A stretch of DNA of 64,000 nt, taken from positions 62,001 through 126,000 of the forward strand of contig NZ_RCCV01000003.1 of assembly GCF_003664255.1 (NCBI RefSeq), read 5' to 3'. Origin of the DNA: Micromonospora sp. M71_S20 (GTDB lineage: Bacteria; Actinomycetota; Actinomycetes; Mycobacteriales; Micromonosporaceae). The position numbers were made by a program, and so were the translations under genes. The notes beneath the pieces were generated by a model. That model did not search any database. It saw only the letters and a program-made list of their open reading frames with translations, and was not told the origin of the DNA. Positions 27,921 to 37,062 of this stretch are shown here, piece by piece; position 1 is the first letter of the stretch; every line of letters begins with the position of its first letter.

Positions 27921-29954
27921 GTGACCACGACAGAGAACAGCCGACCCGCGCCCGACGGATCAGGCGCCGACCGGCCCGCGCAGACCACCGCCGACGACCC
28001 GCCGGCGGCCGGCGCGGCCGGGCCCCTGCCGAAGGAGGCCGGCCAGGTATCCGAGAAGGAGGCCCGACAGGTCGCGGAGGCGGCCCGGGAGTCCTCCTGG
28101 GACCGTCCCAGCTTCGGCAAGGAACTCTTCCTCGGCCGGTTCCGGCTCGACCTGATCGACCCCTGGCCGCGCTCCGACCCGGAGGACGTCGCCCGCGCCG
28201 ACGAGTTCCTCGGCCGGTTCCGCGAGTTCCTCGCCTCCGAGGTGGACGGCGCCGCCATCGAGCGGGACGCGTCCATCCCGGACGAGGTGTTCCAGGGCCT
28301 GGCCCGCCTCGGCGCCTTCGGCATGAAGATCGACCGGTCGTACGGCGGGCTCGGGCTCAGCAACCTGCACTACTGCCGGGCGCTCATGCTGGCCGGCTCG
28401 GTCAGCCCGGCGATCGGCGCGCTGCTCTCGGCGCACCAGTCGATCGGGGTGCCGCAGCCGTTAAAGATGTTCGGCACCGCCCAGCAGAAGCAGCGCTTCC
28501 TGCCCCGGCTCGCCGCCGGCGAGGTCTCCGCGTTCCTGCTCACCGAACCGGACGTCGGCTCCGACCCGGCCCGGCTGGCCACCACCGCCGAGCCCACGCC
28601 CGACGGCACCGGCTACCGGCTCAACGGCGTGAAGCTGTGGGCCACCAACGGCACCGTCGCCACCCTGCTCGTGGTGATGGCCCGGGTGCCCGCCGCCGAG
28701 GGACGGCGCGGCGGGATCACCGCCTTCGTCGTCGAGGGCGACACCGAGGGCATCACGGTCGAGCGGCGCAACGCCTTCATCGGCCTGCGGGGCCTGGAGA
28801 ACAGCCTGACCCGCTTCCACGACGTCTTCGTGCCGAAGGAGAACGTGATCGGTGGCGAGGGCAAGGGCCTGAAGATCGCGCTGACCACCCTGAACACCGG
28901 GCGGCTGTCGCTGCCGGCGATGTGTGTCGGCGCCGGCAAGTGGGCGCTGAACGTGGCCCGGGAATGGGCCGTCGACCGGGTGCAGTGGGGGCGGCCCGTG
29001 GGCGAGCACGAGGCGGTGGCCCAGAAGCTCTCCTTCATCGCCGCGACGACGTACGGCATGGAGACCATGCTGGACCTCTGCTGCCTGCTCGCCGACGACG
29101 ACCGCAACGACATCCGGATCGAGGCGGCGCTGGTCAAGCTCTACGCCAGCGAGATGGCCTGGAAGATCGCCGACGAGCTGGTGCAGATCCGGGGCGGTCG
29201 CGGCTACGAGACGGCCGACTCGCTCGCCGCCCGGGGCGAGCGACCCGCCGCCGTCGAGCAGATGCTGCGCGACCTGCGGATCAACCGCATCTTCGAGGGC
29301 TCCACCGAGATCATGCACCTGCTCATCGCCCGCGAGGCGGTCGACGCGCACCTGTCGGTCGCCGGCGACATCATCGACCCGGACGCCGGGCTCGGCCGCA
29401 AGGCCAAGGCCGGGGCGAAGGCCGGCGCCTTCTACGCGAGGTGGCTGCCCACCCTCGCCGTCGGCAGGGGACAGCGCCCGTCGGCGTACGCCGAGTTCGG
29501 CCCGCTCGCCGCCCACCTGCGGCAGGTGGAGCGCGCCTCGCGCAAGCTGGCCCGCTCGACGTTCTACGCGATGTCTCGCTGGCAGGGGAAGATGGAGCGC
29601 AAGCAGGCGTTCCTCGGCCGGGTCGTGGACATCGGCGCGGAGCTGTTCGCCATGTCCGCGGTCTGCGTACGCGCCCACGCCGAGCGGGAGGCCCGGCCCG
29701 AGAACGTCGAGCTGGCCGACCTGTTCTGCCGGCAGGCCCGGGTCCGCATCGACGCGCTCTTCACCGCACTGTGGGACAACACCGACTCCGTCGACACGGT
29801 CGCCGCGAAGCGGATCCTCGCCGGGCGCTACGCCGCCCTGGAGGACGGCGTGATCACCCCCGCCGACGACCTGCCCTGGGTGGCCCCCTGGTCCCCCGGC
29901 CCGTCCACGACGGACGACGCCCGCCGCCGCCTCCCACCCACCCCTGCCTCCTGA
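27921..29954 (+). CDS. Acyl-CoA dehydrogenase family protein, long (VLCAD/ACAD9-like layout)
   Basis: FAD enzyme that desaturates acyl-CoA. 677 residues, much longer than the usual 380-400. A disordered N-terminus of about 60 residues comes first. The dehydrogenase core spans about 80-490: LTEPDVGSD, the FAD-binding WATNGT loop, VQWGRPVGEHEAV, QIRGGRGYETADSLA, and FEGSTEIMHLLIAREAVD, in which the Glu of EGSTEI is the expected catalytic base. A helical C-terminal domain of about 180 residues resembles the membrane-bound VLCAD-type tail. I chose the GTG at 27921; another in-frame start at 27867 lies within the leader. It stands alone. Chain-length preference is inference. Confidence 0.9.
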   Translation: MTTTENSRPAPDGSGADRPAQTTADDPPAAGAAGPLPKEAGQVSEKEARQVAEAARESSWDRPSFGKELFLGRFRLDLIDPWPRSDPEDVARADEFLGRFREFLASEVDGAAIERDASIPDEVFQGLARLGAFGMKIDRSYGGLGLSNLHYCRALMLAGSVSPAIGALLSAHQSIGVPQPLKMFGTAQQKQRFLPRLAAGEVSAFLLTEPDVGSDPARLATTAEPTPDGTGYRLNGVKLWATNGTVATLLVVMARVPAAEGRRGGITAFVVEGDTEGITVERRNAFIGLRGLENSLTRFHDVFVPKENVIGGEGKGLKIALTTLNTGRLSLPAMCVGAGKWALNVAREWAVDRVQWGRPVGEHEAVAQKLSFIAATTYGMETMLDLCCLLADDDRNDIRIEAALVKLYASEMAWKIADELVQIRGGRGYETADSLAARGERPAAVEQMLRDLRINRIFEGSTEIMHLLIAREAVDAHLSVAGDIIDPDAGLGRKAKAGAKAGAFYARWLPTLAVGRGQRPSAYAEFGPLAAHLRQVERASRKLARSTFYAMSRWQGKMERKQAFLGRVVDIGAELFAMSAVCVRAHAEREARPENVELADLFCRQARVRIDALFTALWDNTDSVDTVAAKRILAGRYAALEDGVITPADDLPWVAPWSPGPSTTDDARRRLPPTPAS

Positions 29955-29974
29955 CCCTGCCCCCAGACCCAGGT

Positions 29975-30044
29975 CGATCATGCAGTTGTGGTGCCCCGCG
30001 TAAGGGGCGAGTGCGGGCGCTCCGGGCACACAACTGCATGATCG
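29975..30044. repeat. Inverted-repeat element, CGATCATG family, copy 4
   Basis: Arms at 29975-29994 (cgatcatgcagttgtggtgc) and 30026-30044 (gcacacaactgcatgatcg) pair except for one extra base. It lies between the converging acyl-CoA dehydrogenase gene and the next minus-strand gene, 20 bp after the stop. Its left arm shares 18 of 19 bases with the left arm of copy 1. Confidence 0.8.
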
Positions 30045-30057
30045 CCGGGGTGGAGGG

Positions 30058-30663
30058 CTAGCGGGCGCGCCGGAGGCCCAGGTGGCGTAGTTCCAGGGCG
30101 GCCAGCGCGTCGACGGTGGCGTCGTCGCCGCGGCGCCACGCCTCGGCCACGTCGGGCGCGATCCTGGTCAGCCGCCCCAGCGGCTGGGTGGCCAGGGCGC
30201 GCAGCGCCAGCAGGTCCCGGCCGGCGGGGGCGGCGGCCAGCTTCGCCGCCGAGCCGGCCCGGCGCATCCAACGCACCCGCAGCGGCAGCCAACCGAAGAG
30301 CACCAGGCCGAGCGGGAAGACCAGCACGGCGACGGCCAGCGCGAGGGCGAGCTGGTCGACCAGCTCCTGCTGGTCGCGCCCCGCCTCGGCCAGCGAGCGG
30401 GCGGCGGTGGCGGCCCGCTCGAACGGCGCGGTCAGCTCGTCGCCGACCAGTGGCACCCGGTCGACCTTGCCGCCAGCCTCGGCCAGGTTGTCGGCGAGGC
30501 CGCTGCCGGCCCCCTCCAGCTTCTGCCCGGGTACGGCGAGCTTCTGGACCAGGTCGTGCAGCCACAGCGCGCCACGGATCGCGCCGTACACCCAGGCGAC
30601 GACGAGCAGGTCGGTGATCAACTGTCGGACGGCGGTCGGGAAACGATCGGCGTAGATCTTCAC
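30058..30663 (-). CDS. Membrane protein of unknown function
   Basis: 201-residue protein from the GTG at 30663 (VKIYADRFPTAVRQL); the open frame continues upstream in repeat sequence. One hydrophobic segment lies near residues 17-35 and a second near 100-125 (LALALAVAVLVFPLGLVLFGWL), separated by a loop that should be outside the cell or in the membrane surface. The C-terminal third is helical and Leu/Ala/Arg-rich. No known family recognised. It converges with the acyl-CoA dehydrogenase gene. Confidence 0.75.
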   Translation of the reverse strand: MKIYADRFPTAVRQLITDLLVVAWVYGAIRGALWLHDLVQKLAVPGQKLEGAGSGLADNLAEAGGKVDRVPLVGDELTAPFERAATAARSLAEAGRDQQELVDQLALALAVAVLVFPLGLVLFGWLPLRVRWMRRAGSAAKLAAAPAGRDLLALRALATQPLGRLTRIAPDVAEAWRRGDDATVDALAALELRHLGLRRAR

Positions 30664-30740
30664 GCCGGACAGCGTGCCACGCGTACCCGTCCCCGGCACG
30701 CGACGCGAACGGCGGCGCACCGCCCGGCGCCCGGCGGACG

Positions 30741-30850
30741 GCACGACGGTGGACGGCGCCAACGGCGGCACGACGGTGGACGGCGCAACGGCGGACCCGC
30801 GGCCGGCGCAACGGCGGCCGGCGCGACGGGCGGACCCGCAATCGGCGCGG
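30741..30850. repeat. GC-rich tandem repeats after zur
   Basis: A 27-bp unit (containing CACGACGGTGGACGGCGC) occurs twice, at 30742 and 30769, followed by degenerate copies containing CAACGGCGG, CGGACCCGC and GGCGC. It fills most of the space between the zur stop (30875) and the start of the next minus-strand gene. Confidence 0.6.
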
Positions 30851-30874
30851 CGGCGGTCGGCGCTACGGGCGGGG

Positions 30875-31273
30875 TCAGCCCGCGCAGGCCGGGCAGGTGC
30901 CGAAGATCTCCAGGGTGTGGCTGACGTCGGCGTAGCCGTGCTTCGCCGCCACCCGCTCGGCCCAGCTCTCCACCGTCGGCCCCGCGACCTCCACCGTGCG
31001 GCCGCAGGACCGGCAGACCAGGTGGTGGTGGTGACCCTCGCTGCACCGGCGGTAGAGGTGCTCGCCGCCCGGCGGGCGCATCACGTCGATCTCGCCGGTG
31101 TCGGCGAGCCCCTGGAGCGTGCGGTAGACGGTGGTCAGCCCGACCCGCTCGCCGCGCTCGCGCAGCATCGCGTGCAGCTCCTGCGCGCTGTGGAAGCCCT
31201 CCAGCTCGCCGAGCAGCGCGCTCACCGCCGAGCGCTGCCGAGTGTTGCGGACCGTGGCACCCGTCATGATCAT
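30875..31273 (-). CDS. zur: Fur family transcriptional regulator, zinc-responsive (Zur)
   Basis: 132-residue Fur-family repressor. N-terminal winged helix with RQRSAVSALLGELEGFHSAQELH and VGLTTVYRTLQGLADTGEID. Metal region EGHHHHLVCRSCG and C-terminal CPAC provide the structural zinc site with two Cys pairs. Zur rather than Fur is inferred from the zinc importer genes just upstream and the Zur-type operator at 34242. The ATG at 31273 overlaps the stop of the ArsR gene by 4 nt; an internal ATG at 31267 is possible. Confidence 0.93.
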   Translation of the reverse strand: MIMTGATVRNTRQRSAVSALLGELEGFHSAQELHAMLRERGERVGLTTVYRTLQGLADTGEIDVMRPPGGEHLYRRCSEGHHHHLVCRSCGRTVEVAGPTVESWAERVAAKHGYADVSHTLEIFGTCPACAG

Positions 31274-31569
31274 GATCCCTCCCCGGCGTGGCTCACCGCG
31301 TCGGCCACGATGTGTGCGACGTGCTCGTCGACCAGCGCGTACGCGATCTCGCGACCCCGCCGGGAGCCGCGCACCACACCGGCGCCCCGCAGCACCCGCA
31401 GGTGCTGGGAGACCAGCGGCTGCGCGGCGCCGAGCTTGTCGACCAGCTCGTGCACGCAACGCTCGCCCTCGGCGAGCTCGCTGACGATGGCCAGCCGGAT
31501 CGGCGCCGAGAGGGCACGCAAGAGCTCGCTCGCGCCCTCGAAGGCGTCGTAGCCTGATCCGTCGGTCAC
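31270..31569 (-). CDS. ArsR/SmtB family zinc-sensing repressor
   Basis: 99-residue winged-helix repressor. The recognition helix is in LGAAQPLVSQHLRVLRGAGVV. The C-terminal helix holds D-x-H-x10-H-x2-E (DEHVAHIVADAVSHAGE, residues about 80-96), which is the alpha-5 zinc site of SmtB, CzrA and NmtR-type sensors. A CVHEL segment in the third helix lacks the full CxC arsenic or cadmium site. So it should sense zinc, or nickel or cobalt. It is translationally coupled to zur and lies 43 bp from the znuB end, all on the minus strand. Confidence 0.92.
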   Translation of the reverse strand: MTDGSGYDAFEGASELLRALSAPIRLAIVSELAEGERCVHELVDKLGAAQPLVSQHLRVLRGAGVVRGSRRGREIAYALVDEHVAHIVADAVSHAGEGS

Positions 31570-31612
31570 CCCGTAACGGTAACCAATCCCACCGACACGC
31601 CGCTGACCAGGA

Positions 31613-32479
31613 TCAGTGGAGCACCACCTCGTGCGGCTCCGGCGCGGGCGCGGCGGCGGGGGTACGCCGCCGGCGCAGCACCCGCCACACCGCGCCGAGG
31701 ACCGCGACCACCCCGAACGAGGCGATCGCCATCAGCACCACCGAGGCGCCGGGGGCGGTGTCGGCGTTCGCCGCCACGTAGACCCCGGAGCCGGCGGCGA
31801 AGAGCCCGAGCGCCATCGCCGCCGTCATCGTGCTGCGGAATCCCCGGGTCACCTGCTGCGCGGTGGCCACGGGCACCACCATCAGGGCGCTGATCAGCAG
31901 CACGCCGACGGCCCGCATGGCGATCGTCACGGTGACCGCGGTGGCCACGGCGAGCAGCAGGTTGAGCGTGCGTACCGGCAGGCCGGAGACCCGGGCGTAC
32001 TCCTCGTCGTGGCAGACCGCGAAGAGGGCCGGGCGCAGCGCCAGCATGGTCACCCCGATCGCGACGCCGAGCACCGCGATGGTGGTCAGGTCCTGCGGGG
32101 AGATCGTGGTCAGCGACCCGAACAGGTAGGCGTTCAGGTTGGCGCTGGTGCTGTCGGAGAGCCCGACCAGCGTCACGCCGCCGGCGATGCCGCCGTAGAA
32201 GAGCAGGGCCAGGGCCAGGTCGCCGGAGGTGCGCCCCCGGGCGCGGACCAGCTCAATGGTGATCGCGCCGGCGGTCGCCACGGCCACCGCGACGAGCACG
32301 GGGGAGCGGTTGAGCAGCAGGCCCGCGCCGACGCCGGTGAGCGCCACGTGCCCCACCCCGTCGCCGATCAGGGCGAGCCGCCGCTGCACCAGGTAGATGC
32401 CGAGCGCCGGGGCGGCCAGGCCGATGATCAGCGCCCCGATCAGGGCCCGCTGCATGTAGGGGTACTGGAAGAGTTCCAT
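31613..32479 (-). CDS. znuB: Zinc ABC transporter permease ZnuB
   Basis: Metal ABC-3 family permease, 288 residues with about eight membrane helices. Family signatures include LIGDGVGHVALTGVGAG near residue 40, DLTTIAVLG and the last-loop RAVGVLLISALMVVPVATA. The ATG at 32479 sits directly after the end of znuC, the genes being one base apart. Together with znuC and znuA it forms a high-affinity zinc importer. Confidence 0.93.
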   Translation of the reverse strand: MELFQYPYMQRALIGALIIGLAAPALGIYLVQRRLALIGDGVGHVALTGVGAGLLLNRSPVLVAVAVATAGAITIELVRARGRTSGDLALALLFYGGIAGGVTLVGLSDSTSANLNAYLFGSLTTISPQDLTTIAVLGVAIGVTMLALRPALFAVCHDEEYARVSGLPVRTLNLLLAVATAVTVTIAMRAVGVLLISALMVVPVATAQQVTRGFRSTMTAAMALGLFAAGSGVYVAANADTAPGASVVLMAIASFGVVAVLGAVWRVLRRRRTPAAAPAPEPHEVVLH

Positions 32480-32480
32480 C

Positions 32481-33242
32481 TCAGCTGCTCCACAGCCCGG
32501 CGGGCTCGTCGGGGCCGTGCGGGTGCACGTGGTCGTGGTCGGGCTCCGCGTGGTGGCCGGCGGGCTCGGGCACCGGGCCGTCGTGACAGATCCCACCCTG
32601 GTGTACGACGACCGCCCGGCTGATCAGCGACCGCAGCGGCCCGAGCTCGTGGGCCACCAGCAGCACCGTGCCGCCACCGCCGACGAAGTCGTGCAGCGCC
32701 GCGGCGAACGCCTCCTGGCTGGCCGCGTCGACCCCGGCGGTCGGCTCGTCGAGGACCAGCAGCTCCGGCTGACCGGCCAGCGCCCGGGCGATCAGGGTGC
32801 GCTGCTGCTGCCCGCCGGAGAGGGTGCCGACGGGGTCGCGGGCCCGGTCGGCGAGCCCGACCGCCTCCAGTGCGGCGGTCACCGCCGCCCGGTCCGCCGC
32901 GCCGGGCGGGCGCAGCACCCCGCGCCGGGCGAGCCGGCCGGAGGCCACCACCTCGCGGACGGTGGCCGGTACGCCGCTGCCGGCGCCGAGGCGCTGCGGG
33001 ACGTACCCGATGCGGTGCCACTGCCGGAAACGGCGCAGCGGGCGGTCGAAGAGGGTGACCGAGCCGGAGCTGAGCGGCACCAGGCCGAGCGCGGCGCGGA
33101 CCAGGGTGGACTTGCCGGAGCCGTTGGCGCCGAGCACCGCGACCACCTCGCCGGCGGTCACGGTCAGCGAGACGTCACGCAGCACGGGGCGGCCGTCGTA
33201 GCCGACCACCCCGTGCGCGACGGTGATGACTGGGGATGTCAC
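32481..33242 (-). CDS. znuC: Zinc ABC transporter ATP-binding protein ZnuC
   Basis: 253-residue ATPase. Walker A GANGSGKST near residue 38, signature LSGGQQQR near 140, Walker B LLVLDEPT, and H-loop VAHEL. The last 30 residues are rich in His and Asp (AGHHAEPDHDHVHPHGPDE), as often found in zinc systems. The GTG start at 33242 overlaps the znuA stop by 4 nt (GTGA). Cytoplasmic face of the ZnuABC importer. Confidence 0.94.
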   Translation of the reverse strand: MTSPVITVAHGVVGYDGRPVLRDVSLTVTAGEVVAVLGANGSGKSTLVRAALGLVPLSSGSVTLFDRPLRRFRQWHRIGYVPQRLGAGSGVPATVREVVASGRLARRGVLRPPGAADRAAVTAALEAVGLADRARDPVGTLSGGQQQRTLIARALAGQPELLVLDEPTAGVDAASQEAFAAALHDFVGGGGTVLLVAHELGPLRSLISRAVVVHQGGICHDGPVPEPAGHHAEPDHDHVHPHGPDEPAGLWSS

Positions 33243-34225
33243 GAGCAGCTCAACGCCGTCCTCAGGGTCGCAAGGTTGGTACGCATCACCGAAAGGTAGT
33301 CGCCGCCGCCGGTCGACAGCCCCTCCAGGGGGTCCAGCACCGCGGTCTTCGCGCCGACCTCGGCGGCGATGGTCTGGGCCACCTTCGGGCTGACCAGCGT
33401 CTCGAAGAAGATCGTGGTGGCCTTGTGCTCCCGGGCCTCCTGGGCGACCTCGGCCAGGCGCTGCGGGGCGGGCTCGTTCTCGGGGCTGAGCCCGGTGATG
33501 CCGATCTGCTCCAGCTTGTAGCGCTCGGTCAGGTAGCCGAAGGCGGTGTGGCTGACCACGATCTCCCGCCGCTGGCAGGTCTTCAGCCCGGCCGTGAACT
33601 CGGCGTCCAGCTTCTCCAGCTCGGCGCGCAGCGCTCCGGCGCGGGCGGTGTAGTCGGCGGCGCGGTCCGGGTCGGCCTGGCCGAGGCGCTCGGCGAGCTT
33701 GTCGCCGACCGTGGCGAGGCGGGTGGGGTCCAGCCACAGGTGCGGGTCCTTGGTGCCGCCCTCCTCGTGGCCGGGCTCCTCGGCCTTGCCCGACTCCTCG
33801 GGGTGGGCGTGCTCCTCGCCCTCGTGGTCGTGGTCGTGGCCGCCCGCGGCGGCGTCCATCAGCGGCTGCACGGTCGACACGTCGAACGCGCGGTCCTTGG
33901 CGTTCTGCTCGACGGCCTCGTCCAGCGCCGGCTGGAAGCCCTTGAGGAGCACGACCAGCTCCGCCTCGGCGACCTGGCCGACCTGGCCCGGGTTCAGCTC
34001 CAGGTCGTGTGGCTCCGCGCCGGGCTTGACCAGGTTGCTCACCCTCACCGCGTCACCGCCGATGCGCTCCGCGAGGAACTGCAACGGGTAGAAGGCGGCC
34101 ACCACGTCGACCCGCTGCGGGTCGGCGCCGGCCGGGCCGTCGTCGGAACAGGCCGTGACACCACCCAGGGCGAGCAGGGCGGTGGTGGCGACGGCCAGGG
34201 TGCGCGGGGCGGTGCGGATGTTCAT
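33239..34225 (-). CDS. znuA: Zinc-binding lipoprotein ZnuA (metal ABC transporter substrate-binding protein)
   Basis: 328-residue extracytoplasmic zinc receptor (cluster A-I). The lipobox is GVTAC near residue 26, chosen with the ATG at 34225; an upstream in-frame start at 34246 adds seven residues. A His-rich loop of about 40 residues (GGHDHDHEGEEHAHPEE) is present near residue 125, as usual for zinc rather than manganese receptors. Metal ligands are expected at PHD, HLW (DPHLWLDP), SHTAF and the acidic C-terminal residue. First gene of the znuA-znuC-znuB operon, with a Zur-type site just upstream. Confidence 0.95.
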   Translation of the reverse strand: MNIRTAPRTLAVATTALLALGGVTACSDDGPAGADPQRVDVVAAFYPLQFLAERIGGDAVRVSNLVKPGAEPHDLELNPGQVGQVAEAELVVLLKGFQPALDEAVEQNAKDRAFDVSTVQPLMDAAAGGHDHDHEGEEHAHPEESGKAEEPGHEEGGTKDPHLWLDPTRLATVGDKLAERLGQADPDRAADYTARAGALRAELEKLDAEFTAGLKTCQRREIVVSHTAFGYLTERYKLEQIGITGLSPENEPAPQRLAEVAQEAREHKATTIFFETLVSPKVAQTIAAEVGAKTAVLDPLEGLSTGGGDYLSVMRTNLATLRTALSCS

Positions 34226-34241
34226 GCCATGAACTGTCCGC

Positions 34242-34260
34242 GACAACGATAATGATTGTC
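34242..34260 (-). promoter_or_regulatory. Zur-type operator upstream of znuA
   Basis: Near-palindrome gacaacgataatgattgtc (19 bp; 14 of 19 positions match its own reverse complement), 16 bp upstream of the znuA start. It resembles Fur-family boxes with the TGACAATnATTATCnTTGTCA pattern. It should bind Zur in zinc-replete cells to shut off znuA-znuC-znuB and perhaps the read-through to the ArsR and zur genes. Confidence 0.85.
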
Positions 34261-34279
34261 AAAAACGCATGCTTGCATG

Positions 34280-34537
34280 TCAGAACAGCTTCACCAGGCC
34301 CGCGGTGACCAGCAGGGTGAGCGCCACCAGCCGGATCACCCGCGTCGGCGCCGTCTGCACCGACCAGGTGGTGACCAGCAGCGCGGCCACGGCCGCGGCG
34401 AGCAGCAGGGTGAACAGCCCGCCGACCACGCCGGGGGTGAAGAACGCGACAAGCACCATCACCAGGGTGACCAGGAACACCGTCGTCGGGTTCGCCCGGG
34501 CCAGCCGGGCCGGCAGGGGGCTCTGCGTACGCTGCAT
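34280..34537 (-). CDS. Small membrane protein (DUF6703-like)
   Basis: 85-residue protein, ATG at 34537. Two to three hydrophobic segments (TTVFLVTLVMVLVAFF and GGLFTLLLAAAVAALLV, then a third near the C-terminus). The basic N-terminus MQRTQSPLPARLARANP suggests the cytoplasmic side. I recall similar small proteins in Micromonospora but no function is known. Divergent from the ABM-domain gene by 27 bp. Confidence 0.75.
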   Translation of the reverse strand: MQRTQSPLPARLARANPTTVFLVTLVMVLVAFFTPGVVGGLFTLLLAAAVAALLVTTWSVQTAPTRVIRLVALTLLVTAGLVKLF

Positions 34538-34564
34538 CCCACAGACTCTACGAGGAGGAACCCC

Positions 34565-34906
34565 GTGCTGGTGACGAACCGGTTCGTGGTGGACGTCGAT
34601 GTCGCCGACGAGTTCACCGAGCGGGCGCACGCCGCCCTCGCCGCGCTCGCGGCCCGCCCCGGTTACCTGCGCGGCCAACTGGTCCGGGCGTTGGACGACC
34701 CCCGGCACTGGTGCCTGGTCACGGAGTGGGAGTCGGTCGGCACCTACCGGCGGGCCCTGGGCGGCTTCGACGTCAAGATCACCGCTGTGCCGCTGCTCGC
34801 CGAGTCGCTCGACGAACCGTCGGCGTACGAGGCGCTCGCCAGCGCCGCCCCCGGCGGGGACGTCGTCCCGGCCGCCAGCGATCGGGCCGCTGGTCCTTAC
34901 CGCTGA
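34565..34906 (+). CDS. Antibiotic biosynthesis monooxygenase (ABM) domain protein
   Basis: 113-residue dimeric alpha/beta barrel protein. It begins with VLVTNRFVVDVDVADEFTERA, the usual beta-strand of ABM domains, followed by LVTEWESVGTYRRALGGFDVK. The family includes heme-degrading and quinone-forming oxygenases and enzymes of unknown role. GTG at 34565 preceded by GAGGAGGA. A single-domain protein with no clear active-site residues visible; function unknown. Convergence or linkage with neighbours gives no clue. Confidence 0.82.
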   Translation: MLVTNRFVVDVDVADEFTERAHAALAALAARPGYLRGQLVRALDDPRHWCLVTEWESVGTYRRALGGFDVKITAVPLLAESLDEPSAYEALASAAPGGDVVPAASDRAAGPYR

Positions 34907-34930
34907 GCCCGTGGGCACTACATTGCTTGC

Positions 34931-35506
34931 ATGACCGCTCCCGGACCGGCGACCCCGCCGGCGTACCCTCCGTCGCCCGGCCAGCAGTGGGCGCAGCCGC
35001 CCGCCGTGCCCGGCCCGCCGGGGGATCCGGGCGTGCCCGCCCCGCCTGCCGGGCCGGGGGTCACCCCGCCGTTCGCGGCGCCGCCCACCGAGGGGCGCAA
35101 CACCCGGCTCTGGCTCGGGCTGGGCGCGGGGGCGCTCGCCGTGCTGCTCTGCTGCGGCGGTGGCGGCGCCGCCGTGGTGGGGCTGGCCGTGACCGGGGTG
35201 CAGGCCGTTCGCGAGCAGGGACGCACCGTCTCCACCGACTACTACCAGGCGCTCGTCGAGCGCAAGTACGGCGCGGCGTACGACCAGCTCTGCGACGACG
35301 CGCAGCGGCGCGAGTCACGCCGCGAGTTCGAGCGCCGGGTGGCCGCCGAGCCGCAGATCGCGGACTTCCGGGTGGGCGACGTGGACGCCGTCTCCCTCAC
35401 CGTGCCCGTCGACGTCACCTACGCGGGCGGCCGGCAGGACCGGCAGGAGGTCACCCTCGGGCAGGACCAGCAGACCGGCGGCATGGAGGTGTGCGGGGTG
35501 AGCTGA
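34931..35506 (+). CDS. Proline-rich membrane-anchored protein with NTF2-like outer domain
   Basis: 191 residues. Residues 1-55 are Pro/Gly/Ala-rich and disordered, then a membrane helix at about 58-85 (LGLGAGALAVLLCCGGGGAAVVGLAV, split for description). Residues 95-191 form a small outer domain of the kind seen in DUF4878 or NTF2-like proteins, with YYQALVERKYGAAYDQLCDDA at its start and two cysteines that could bond. Likely sits outside the membrane. Function unknown. It follows the ABM gene by 24 bp. Confidence 0.78.
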   Translation: MTAPGPATPPAYPPSPGQQWAQPPAVPGPPGDPGVPAPPAGPGVTPPFAAPPTEGRNTRLWLGLGAGALAVLLCCGGGGAAVVGLAVTGVQAVREQGRTVSTDYYQALVERKYGAAYDQLCDDAQRRESRREFERRVAAEPQIADFRVGDVDAVSLTVPVDVTYAGGRQDRQEVTLGQDQQTGGMEVCGVS

Positions 35507-35620
35507 CCCGCCCCCGGTATTCTGCTGGGCCCGGGACGGCACGGGTCGTACCGTTGTCCCGAACTGTTCCTTCCGTCCTTACCGCGTCCCCGCCGACCGC
35601 CAGTCGGCGTAGGAGGAAAC

Positions 35621-37000
<1,380 letters not shown>

Positions 37001-37008
37001 GCTGCGAC

Positions 37009-37049
37009 GGGGCCCCGGCCGGCGCGGAAGTCGCGCCGGCCGGGGCCCC
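37009..37049 (+). terminator. Strong terminator hairpin after glyS
   Basis: Perfect 18-bp stem GGGGCCCCGGCCGGCGCG / CGCGCCGGCCGGGGCCCC (37009-37026 and 37032-37049) with a 5-nt loop, 8 nt after the glyS stop. No U-tract. The dus start follows 14 nt later, so dus needs its own promoter or read-through. Confidence 0.85.
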
Positions 37050-37062
37050 GTACACTTGTCCG

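Noticed and set aside
35507..35620. Possible T-box or glycine riboswitch upstream of glyS
   Set aside because: The 114-bp leader has no T-box sequence or tandem glycine aptamer features that I can see; only a good ribosome binding site.
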